In this document: piece by piece, positions 8,563 to 15,348 of the stretch
How positions within the stretch are numbered: the stretch's first letter is position 1
How the letters are laid out: each line of letters begins with the position of its first letter
Assembly (NCBI GenBank): GCA_049625305.1
Contig: JBMZVD010000025.1
Coordinates: 1 to 26,655 of the forward strand
Length of the DNA: 26,655 nucleotides
DNA from: Flavicella sp049625305
GTDB lineage: Bacteria; Bacteroidota; Bacteroidia; Flavobacteriales; Flavobacteriaceae
Reading direction: 5' to 3'
Made by a program: the position numbers and the translations under genes
Notes under the pieces: generated by a model
Told to the model about the DNA's origin: nothing
The model's input: the letters and a program-made list of their open reading frames with translations, nothing else
The model's database searches: none

Positions 8563-8835
8563 TATGCTCTCTCCAGAATGACCTCTAGGCTTTAATGATA
8601 CCTTAGTTACACGGTGCATCGTCTTTAAATCAAGAGCAATAAATGCCTCTTTATTTTGCTGAAGCGTAATCTTTGAAGACCAATACGTTTGAGCGTCATT
8701 ATCCAAAACATATTTTGCATACAAGCCTCCTCCAGCTGACCACTCACTTGATGCAGTAGCTTTTAATTGTGCATATAAGTCATTAGAAATGATACTAATT
8801 GCTAAAAAAAATAATACTGCTAATTTATTTTTCAT
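7897..8835 (-). CDS. Secreted double discoidin (F5/8 type C, CBM32-like) protein without sorting tail
   Basis: The protein has 312 residues: a signal peptide (1-23, ending LYAQ) and two discoidin/CBM32-like domains (about 24-170 and 172-312). Both domains open with T-A-S-S-E-W, followed by AGGLYAKYVLDNDAQTYWSS in the first and GGLRAAYVMDGDVGTYWASS in the second. Both keep EAFIALDL or EWIALNL, CFPIDFEIQTSTDG or CFPVDFEIQTSTDG, and an ending of the form YMFQLAEF or YMIHLAEF. It stops directly after the second domain, so unlike the neighbour at 6557-7774 it has no T9SS tail and no lipobox, and its final location (periplasm or secreted) is unclear. It is the first gene of the leftward PUL segment, behind a 1.2-kb non-coding stretch that probably holds the promoter. 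A role in holding glycan near the cell is inferred; no enzyme activity is visible. Confidence 0.87.
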   Translation of the reverse strand: MKNKLAVLFFLAISIISNDLYAQLKATASSEWSAGGGLYAKYVLDNDAQTYWSSKITLQQNKEAFIALDLKTMHRVTKVSLKPRGHSGESICFPIDFEIQTSTDGEEWNVVPGQVHKDYPQPANNNTINFFFEETLNTQYVRIRATKLRALQGGPNYMFQLAEFHIAESNVVATASSEWAAAGGLRAAYVMDGDVGTYWASSNDGLEDKVEWIALNLNESITIAKVTLTPRVHGTCFPVDFEIQTSTDGLKWTTVPGQTFLDYPKPLRNAPIDFKFQSTVNARHIRVFVTKTRDLNTDGKYMIHLAEFSVND

Positions 8836-10036
8836 AATTCAAATTTTACATTATCTTACTATGTACTTTTAGATAGTATTCTATTTGTTTTAATGTGGAT
8901 ATAAATGAGACAATCTTCTATAGAGCTCAACAGTTTAACTGAATTCACTTTTATTTTAAAGTGAACCACTCAAACAAGCCCTAAAATGTCCCCCCAAATC
9001 ATTAGAGAGCTTTATCTAAGTGGTATTTTATAGATGTGAGATTATTAGTTGTTTACCTCCTTCGCTTCTGAAGTATTTTTGCATAATAATTTTATGTTCG
9101 TATTATTAATATGTTACTTGTACATTTAAAACAAGTATGTTTTAGATCACCCTACCTTTTCTAATTATTTTTTATTTACAGCAAAGAATGTCAATTAATC
9201 TAGGCTTTCTACATTCTAATTACACTCATTATTTGTTAACCGATATTCACTGCTCTAATCAAAGTATCAATGAACGACAAGAGATTTGATTGGAAACATC
9301 TTTGATATACTTTTATATAAATAAGTGCTTCGAGTTTTTTTCGTTGTATCTCCTTCATTTTTAAAGATTGAACAGCGGTTTAAATATTGATTCGGTTGAA
9401 AAACCAGATGGATTGCATCTCTAACAAGCATTACATAATAAAATTATAGGTTTGAGTAATGTAATCGCAGTGGCTTTCAAAAATCAATTCTGTTAGATGT
9501 TAAATATACTTAGGTCGCATACAGAAAAATTTTTAAAATATATTTATAGCAATTTGATTTCGTGTTATTTGATCTTTTATTAATTCAAATTTAAAGGGTA
9601 TCGCTCTAAAGTCTATCCTGCAATATCCTGCTATTGACATTTATTTATTTATTTTTTCGTATTATTTAAGTATTTGTGTGAATTGTTTTTTAGAAATACA
9701 AATTTTACTAATTAACAGCATAAATTATATCATTTTGTCAGAAAAATTAGATTCACAATTTATTTTATTTTGAATTCAATCTTAAAATTAAAGTGGCTGT
9801 GTATCGTATTCGTTTTGATATTGACTAAATTAAATATTGGTTTTAAAGCTCTGTTTTTTAATGTTACGTGCAGGAAATCAAATTTTATATAGTTAAATGA
9901 TATAATTCTTTGGATAATTTATGAATGCTCTTCTGAGTATTTTTTTTTTCAGTTATGAGGTTTCTCTAAAAATTGTTTTTTGAAATCTTATAGATATGAT
10001 CTTAGAGATATTTATTTAACTCTAAATTGTATACAC
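8836..10036. other. 1.2-kb AT-rich intergenic region between PUL segment and rhamnose operon
   Basis: No frame here looks coding; stops are frequent in all frames and no protein motif is recognisable. Both flanking genes are leftward, so it should hold the 3' end of the rhamnose operon transcript and the promoter of the PUL genes starting at 8835. No exact TAnnTTTG-type -7 element was found near 8835. The clearest structure is the inverted repeat at 8944-8965. No convincing terminator was seen after 10037. It could also hide a small RNA or eroded gene, which I cannot show. Confidence 0.7.
8944..8965. promoter_or_regulatory. Perfect 8-bp inverted repeat upstream of the CBM32-like gene
   Basis: TTCACTTT at 8944-8951 and AAAGTGAA at 8958-8965 are perfect reverse complements separated by six bases, centred about 120 bp upstream of the start at 8835. 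Position and symmetry fit a regulator operator. A short RNA hairpin is the alternative. The regulator is not identified in the window. Confidence 0.4.
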
Positions 10037-11446
10037 CTACTTTGTTGTTTTTTTTTGTTGGTAATGGCTAAAAACTAAAAACAACACAGCACAAAGAATC
10101 CAAGCTGGAAGTGTCACAAAAGACAAGAATACTTCAAACTCAATAGATATAAAGTAGAAAAAGCAAAAACTGATAGACCATGCATATACGACTGCTTTAT
10201 TTATCGATAACCTTTCTTTTTTAGCAAAGTTTTTTTTGAGTTTGAAATAACGAAAAAGGAAATGTTCACAAACAATAATTGCACCAAAAGGCGCCAAGAT
10301 AAAACCATATAAAGCTACAAAACCAAGAAGTTTCATTGCAAAAGCAGGAAATATACCTGCGATGGTTGCAATACTCCCTGCCAAAAGTGTCACCCAAAAA
10401 GTGGAAAGCTTAGGAAAAAGTGCTTGAAACGCAAGTCCAGCTCTGTATATGGTTGGATTTGCAGTGGTCCATCCAGCGATGATAACTGTAATAATACCAA
10501 ATATTCCAATCGCATTGTATGCGAGAGGACCTGGCGCAACAGTAGGAGCTTCTCCTAGACTTAAAATATGTTGTGCTTCAGGTGTTTTAAGATATACAGC
10601 ATACAACAAGGCTGCTGCAATCCACGCCATATAATGTCCGATATACATTCCTGCTGCTGTAGTCCAACCAGCTTTGGGTGATTTTGCATATCTAAAAACA
10701 GACAAGTCCGACATGCCGATATGCATGGCTGCATTTGCAAACCAAGACCAAAGTACCACATGCCAAAAAGTATATTTGATTTGCCCTGGAAAAGGAGTGC
10801 TTCCTGTACCCCAAATGTTCCAAAAATCTTCAAATGTATGAATGTTAAGTTTCGATAGTGCTACAATTCCACAGGCTATAAAAGACACTACAATAATGGG
10901 AGATAACCAATTAGCTACTTTAGAAACTGTTGTATAGCCACGAGCTGCAATCAGAGAGATAACAGTACCTATACCTATGACAATGACAATCCAAGTCCCC
11001 CCATTAGGTAGGCTGTCTGTGAGTTTGGGCATTGGCATTTCAAATGGAATTCCAACTGCAGTGGCAGATACCGTAATCATTGCTCCCGCTAAAAAGCAAA
11101 ATAGAATTCCATTGGCAATATTGTAGAAAATAACGAGTTTTTTACCACATATTTTTTCCAATTGAAAATACAGCGTCAACCTTTTTTTGACTGCGATTTC
11201 AGCGGTTAAAAAGCGCCAACTTAAAACAGCCAATAAATTTCCAATCAATAGGCCAAATAGTAAGTCAAACGCACTGATGCCTGCTGTCAAAAACAGAGGG
11301 CCAATCATAAATTCTGTTCCTGCAGCATGTTCGCCTGCATACATGCCTAAAAAGCTCTTCCAACTTTTTAGTTGCGCTTTTGGTACAGGAGTTCTTTCAA
11401 ATTCTTCCGAAGCTTTCGAGTTTTTTATCTCTTTTTGATGTTTCAT
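10037..11446 (-). CDS. NCS1-family permease in the rhamnose operon
   Basis: This is an integral membrane transporter with about twelve hydrophobic segments. Features of the nucleobase:cation symporter-1 (NCS1) fold include an early GPLFLTAGISAFDLLFG segment, followed by GLLIGNLLAVLSW, SLIAARGYTTVSKVANWLSP in the middle, and AGWTTANPTIYRAGLAFQ late, which matches the conserved NCS1 helix with T-x-N-x-x-x-x. Characterised members carry cytosine, purines, allantoin, hydantoins or thiamine-type compounds. Its place as last gene of a rhamnose operon suggests L-rhamnose, a rhamnoside or L-lactate instead, but this is inference. The frame is open from an ATG at 11500, giving 487 residues. I prefer the ATG at 11446 (469 residues), since the longer form overlaps the upstream gene by over 100 nt with a non-conserved-looking extension. 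Even so it overlaps the lldD-like 3' end by 50 nt, which suggests translational coupling. Confidence 0.8.
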   Translation of the reverse strand: MKHQKEIKNSKASEEFERTPVPKAQLKSWKSFLGMYAGEHAAGTEFMIGPLFLTAGISAFDLLFGLLIGNLLAVLSWRFLTAEIAVKKRLTLYFQLEKICGKKLVIFYNIANGILFCFLAGAMITVSATAVGIPFEMPMPKLTDSLPNGGTWIVIVIGIGTVISLIAARGYTTVSKVANWLSPIIVVSFIACGIVALSKLNIHTFEDFWNIWGTGSTPFPGQIKYTFWHVVLWSWFANAAMHIGMSDLSVFRYAKSPKAGWTTAAGMYIGHYMAWIAAALLYAVYLKTPEAQHILSLGEAPTVAPGPLAYNAIGIFGIITVIIAGWTTANPTIYRAGLAFQALFPKLSTFWVTLLAGSIATIAGIFPAFAMKLLGFVALYGFILAPFGAIIVCEHFLFRYFKLKKNFAKKERLSINKAVVYAWSISFCFFYFISIEFEVFLSFVTLPAWILCAVLFLVFSHYQQKKTTK

Positions 11447-12611
11447 AGTATGTTTTTTTGTTTGATATAAGAGCATTGGGAAGATCGGTTGCTTTTTCAC
11501 AACAAAGTTGTTCCATTACTTGTTGAAGTTCTGCTTTTAGCAACGAGATTGTGTGGTCTCCACCATGTTTTCCTAGAGCACTGACTCCATACATAAAGGA
11601 ACGTCCCAAAAATGTAAACGAGGCTCCTGTAGCCATGCTTCTTGCAATATCAGGACCTGTTCGTATACCACTATCCATCATTACTTCAATTTGATTTCCA
11701 TATTTTGCTGCAATTGTTTGCAAGGCTTTGATGGAGGATGTTCCTGCGTCTAATTGACGTCCCCCATGGTTGGAAACAATGATGCCGTCAAAACCAAGGC
11801 GAATCGCTTGTTCTGTATCGTATTCGGATGCGACTCCTTTCAGAACGAGTTTGCCTTTCCATTGGTCTCGAATCGCTTTTATTTTTTCTTCATTCAATCG
11901 CCCTTGGAATGTTTGGTCCATGAATTTCCCTAGTTGCTTTAGATTTAGGTTTTTGGGCATGTATGGAATCAAAGTTTCAAATGTGGGGGTTCCATTTTTT
12001 AAAGTTTTTAAAGCCCAATGTGGCTTTTGTAAAACCTGAAGGATATTTTTTAGATTCATATGTGGTGGCATTGCCAGTCCATTTCTAATATCTCTTGGAC
12101 GAAAGCCAAAAGAGGGTACATCACACAAGAGCACAAGCACTGGGCAATGTGCCGCAGCAGCTCTTTTTAGTAGATCATCTCTAATCTCATTTGCAGTAGG
12201 GTGGTACAATTGAAACCAAGCCTTGCCTTCAGTGAGCTCGCTAGCCCTTTCTATGGAGGTAGTTGTCACAGTACTCAATACAAAGGGAATGTTATGATGC
12301 TTGGCTGCCTTTGCTAGTATTTCCCCCGAATTCGGCCACATCAGCCCCTGTAATCCAACGGGAGCAATACCAAATGGAGCTGCGTATTCAATACCAAATA
12401 GAGTCGTCTTGAGTTCACTCTTTTGATAGGTTTTTATATAGTTTGGACAAAGCTCTACCGCCTGTAAATCCAAACGGTTTCTTTGTAGGTTTACGTCCTC
12501 ATTGCAGCCTCCATCTAAGTATTCAAAAGCAAACTTTGGAATTTTTTGTTTTGCTTTTTTTCTTAAATCCTCAATTGAGGGATAGTTCTTATTATAATTT
12601 AGTTCTATCAT
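11397..12611 (-). CDS. lldD: FMN-dependent L-lactate dehydrogenase / alpha-hydroxy-acid oxidase
   Basis: The 404-residue protein belongs to the FMN-dependent alpha-hydroxy-acid dehydrogenase family and most probably oxidises L-lactate to pyruvate. Family landmarks are FAFEYLDGG (28-35), APFGIAPVGLQG (78-89), FQLYHP (133-138), the FMN-contacting LVLKGV with K258, the signature SNHGGRQLD (280-288) with catalytic base H282, and DSGIRTGPD (313-321). The length is close to that of bacterial LldD (about 380-400). The last 35 or so residues are lysine-rich and not obviously part of the fold, and their coding region overlaps the permease gene. Placed behind the aldolase/lactaldehyde dehydrogenase, it would finish the three-carbon branch of rhamnose breakdown. 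Other 2-hydroxy acids such as glycolate are possible substrates, but context favours lactate. It is 46 nt downstream of the kinase gene. Confidence 0.9.
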   Translation of the reverse strand: MIELNYNKNYPSIEDLRKKAKQKIPKFAFEYLDGGCNEDVNLQRNRLDLQAVELCPNYIKTYQKSELKTTLFGIEYAAPFGIAPVGLQGLMWPNSGEILAKAAKHHNIPFVLSTVTTTSIERASELTEGKAWFQLYHPTANEIRDDLLKRAAAAHCPVLVLLCDVPSFGFRPRDIRNGLAMPPHMNLKNILQVLQKPHWALKTLKNGTPTFETLIPYMPKNLNLKQLGKFMDQTFQGRLNEEKIKAIRDQWKGKLVLKGVASEYDTEQAIRLGFDGIIVSNHGGRQLDAGTSSIKALQTIAAKYGNQIEVMMDSGIRTGPDIARSMATGASFTFLGRSFMYGVSALGKHGGDHTISLLKAELQQVMEQLCCEKATDLPNALISNKKTYYETSKRDKKLESFGRI

Positions 12612-12657
12612 AACATTGATAAGATTAAGTATAGAATAGTATTTCTATAGGTTGATA

Positions 12658-13968
12658 TTATGCAATTATCAGGGCCGCTCCGAGTGCAGATCCCAAGGGT
12701 GTTTTTGTAGGTGTAATTTCCATATTCTTTAGATAATAAGATAGCAAAGCTATAAATACAGTATTGTCACTAAAGCCTCCATCCACATAAAGTGTTTCTA
12801 TAGAAGTAGGTTCTCTAAGTAACAACATTTCTATTTTTTTTACTTGTTCTAAAGTCAATTCAACCATTAGTTGGTGGTAGGCAAATGTAAAATTATTGTG
12901 TTTGTATGTTGTTGTACTTGGAGCAGTTGTACTTGCTAAATATTTCCAAGCGGTTGTATAGGTGAAATTATTTTCAATTTTTTTTAAAATACCAGCGTCA
13001 AAGGCTACTGATGTATGGCTATTGAGTGATGTTTTATAATGATTACTCAATTTTATTATTTGGGTCTTGTATTCCATTCCAAGCAATATTTTTGTCGACT
13101 TAACAGGTGTTCCATCTGTTTTCATGTAGTTGTTGCAATCATTCTCTATTTCAGCCTTGTTCAAAGGTGCCTTTGAAAAAGGATTCATCAGCACACTCCA
13201 TGTACCGGTAGATAGCAGTACAAAGTTTTTTTTCTTTTTTTTAAGATAAGGAATCAAGGTTGCAGAAGTATCGTGAATACCCACTCCTACCTTTAAAGAC
13301 ATACCATCAATTTCTTTTTTGAAACTTGTTTTTGAGGGGACAATAGGCGGGAGTATTTTGTTTAAGTTTTCTTTGTTAACCCAATCGTGGTAGTTTTTTT
13401 TTGTAAAATCCCAAAGTGCCGTATGGCAGCCAATACTCGTATACTCACTCACAGGAATTTTAGTAAACAAATAGCTGAGATACTGTGGGAGATGCAGCGA
13501 GTATTTTATGTTGGCAAACAATTTTGGTTGTGTGTTTTTCAACCAATACAATTGCATTCCTGTATGTAGCATCCCTGATTGGATAGATCCTGTTTGTTCT
13601 GAAAATTGATACAGGGTTCCGTATTTTTTTTCAAAAGATTTAAGGGCATACGAATCTATGTCTTTGGTGTAATTGTACAATGGACTGAGTACCTTTCCAT
13701 CAGCGTCTAGATGTACTAAACTTGCCCCATAGCTTGAAAAATTCAAATGCGTTATTTGATATTTATTAGCCTTAAGGATCTTGTGTACCGTTTTTTTTAT
13801 CCAGTTTTTAAGGCTTATAAGATTTTCAGAAGGGTAACCATCTTCGTCGGGTATCTCATCGAATTGTCTGTATTCTCGGTATACCTCATTATAATTTCTA
13901 TCGAATAGAAAAAATTTCTTGTTGGTTTTTCCAATGTCAAATATTGCGGTTACTTTTTTTTGCATCAT
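12658..13968 (-). CDS. rhaK: FGGY-family carbohydrate kinase, probable L-rhamnulokinase
   Basis: The 436-residue sugar kinase would phosphorylate L-rhamnulose to L-rhamnulose-1-phosphate. FGGY landmarks: FDIGKTNKKFF (10-20) as the N-terminal phosphate loop with D11, VGIHDTSATL (229-238) with D233 as catalytic base, LLSTGTWSVL (251-260) as the second phosphate loop, and YVDGGFSDN near residue 395 in the C-terminal adenosine-binding part. It is shorter than enterobacterial RhaB (about 489) and its DIGKTNKK loop differs from the common D-x-G-T-x-S form; I believe both are usual in Bacteroidota kinases of rhamnose clusters. A lysine run (243-248) lies just before the second loop. The gene is 66 nt after the isomerase and 46 nt before lldD. 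Family is certain; rhamnulose specificity rests on the operon, and fuculose or xylulose cannot be excluded from motifs alone. Confidence 0.88.
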   Translation of the reverse strand: MMQKKVTAIFDIGKTNKKFFLFDRNYNEVYREYRQFDEIPDEDGYPSENLISLKNWIKKTVHKILKANKYQITHLNFSSYGASLVHLDADGKVLSPLYNYTKDIDSYALKSFEKKYGTLYQFSEQTGSIQSGMLHTGMQLYWLKNTQPKLFANIKYSLHLPQYLSYLFTKIPVSEYTSIGCHTALWDFTKKNYHDWVNKENLNKILPPIVPSKTSFKKEIDGMSLKVGVGIHDTSATLIPYLKKKKKNFVLLSTGTWSVLMNPFSKAPLNKAEIENDCNNYMKTDGTPVKSTKILLGMEYKTQIIKLSNHYKTSLNSHTSVAFDAGILKKIENNFTYTTAWKYLASTTAPSTTTYKHNNFTFAYHQLMVELTLEQVKKIEMLLLREPTSIETLYVDGGFSDNTVFIALLSYYLKNMEITPTKTPLGSALGAALIIA

Positions 13969-14034
13969 TTAGAATTTTAAATATGAATGATTCAATTGTT
14001 TAAAAATACTTGAGATATGTAAAATGTTTGCTAA

Positions 14035-15315
14035 TTACAATCCTGTAGCTACACTCTGTGTGCCTCTTGACTTGATCAGTTGTTTTCGAATTTCTAAGCT
14101 TCGGTAGGTATTGATTGGATGTAATGCGCCACCTTGTTCAATTCTTGCTTGTGCTAGGAGTGGACGCACATCGGTTTTATAAGCTTCATGCAGAATTTCT
14201 TGGCAGCGTACCACATCGTTTTCGTTTTGCGCAATTTCCAAAGCCTTTCGATCGATTAACAATGCCTTTGCATAGGCTTCTTTTATTGCTTCTAAGGATT
14301 GTATCAAATCTTCCATGGGGTCTTTTACGTTATGACTGGCGTCAATCATCCATGCCAATTCTGAATGTTCTTCGCTAGTTTCCATGGCGTCTACCAATTC
14401 CTTAAAAATTAAGAAGAGAGCATAGGGTTTTATACTACCTACGGTTAAATCATCGTCACCATAGGAACTGTCATTAAAATGAAATCCTCCAAGTTTTCCT
14501 TTCAATTGGAGTAGGGCTACTATTTGTTCTATATTACAATTGGGCAAATGGTGTCCTAAGTCAACAAGTGTATATGCCTTTTTGCCACAGGCATTGGCAA
14601 GTAATAAAGAGGTTCCCCAATCTTGAATAACAGTACTGTAAAAATTGGGTTCGTAAGGTTTGTACTCTATGAGCATTTTCCAATCATCAGGTAATGATTT
14701 GTAAATTTCTATCAAACTATCTTGTGTATTTAGAAAAGCATTTTGAAAGTTATTTTGCCCTGGGAAACTAGCTCCGTCAGCTAACCATAATGTCAAACTT
14801 TTGGAACCGAGCGCCTTTCCAATCTCAATAACCTCTTTATTGTGAGCTATGGCCTGTTCCCGAACAGCAGCTCTTGAATGACTCAATGATCCGAATTTAT
14901 AACTCTCTTTGTTACCTTTTTGATCTTGGAACGTGTTGGAATTGATAGCGTCAAATTGGATTCCTAAGTTGTTGGCTATTTCTCGTATTTCTACATAATC
15001 TTTTGGGGTGTCCCAAGGAATGTGCAATGAAATAGCGCCCGCACTTTTCGTCAAAGCGTGGAGCATACCCACATCTTCAATTTTTTGACAGAGGTCTTTG
15101 GGTTCTCCACCATAGGAAAAACGTCCAAATCGTGTCCCACCTGCCCCTAAAGCCCAGCTAGGAATGGCTATTTGTAATTTCTGAAGTTTGGATAAAAGAT
15201 ATTGTACACTGTGGTTATTTCTAGACAGTGTTTCAGCCAAATATTGGTACTGATTTCTATGTGTCTCCAGTGTGTCTTTATGACTATCGTATATTTTTTC
15301 TTGTGAGATTCTCAT
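14035..15315 (-). CDS. rhaI: L-rhamnose isomerase (RhaI type)
   Basis: The 426-residue TIM-barrel isomerase interconverts L-rhamnose and L-rhamnulose. It resembles the Pseudomonas/Streptomyces-type enzyme rather than E. coli RhaA. Landmarks are IPSWALGAGGTRFGRF (51-66), SLHIPWD (96-102), LWLADGASFPGQ (176-187), LIEYKPYEP (215-223), VDLGHHLPN (251-259), GFHFNDSSYGDDD (277-289) and WMIDASHN (322-329). From memory of the P. stutzeri structure, its metal ligands E219, D254, H257, H281, D289, D291 and D327 map with a constant offset of two to E217, D252, H255, H279, D287, D289 and D325 here, so both metal sites look intact. The gene starts 33 nt after the aldolase gene ends. The alternative, a different sugar isomerase of the same superfamily, is unlikely given residues and operon. 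Confidence 0.95.
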   Translation of the reverse strand: MRISQEKIYDSHKDTLETHRNQYQYLAETLSRNNHSVQYLLSKLQKLQIAIPSWALGAGGTRFGRFSYGGEPKDLCQKIEDVGMLHALTKSAGAISLHIPWDTPKDYVEIREIANNLGIQFDAINSNTFQDQKGNKESYKFGSLSHSRAAVREQAIAHNKEVIEIGKALGSKSLTLWLADGASFPGQNNFQNAFLNTQDSLIEIYKSLPDDWKMLIEYKPYEPNFYSTVIQDWGTSLLLANACGKKAYTLVDLGHHLPNCNIEQIVALLQLKGKLGGFHFNDSSYGDDDLTVGSIKPYALFLIFKELVDAMETSEEHSELAWMIDASHNVKDPMEDLIQSLEAIKEAYAKALLIDRKALEIAQNENDVVRCQEILHEAYKTDVRPLLAQARIEQGGALHPINTYRSLEIRKQLIKSRGTQSVATGL

Positions 15316-15348
15316 GTAATATTAGTTTCATTGTTACCATTATTATTT

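Noticed and set aside
9614..9631. Direct repeat TATCCTGC with a 10-bp period
   Set aside because: Only two short copies in AT-rich non-coding DNA; too little to call a regulator site.
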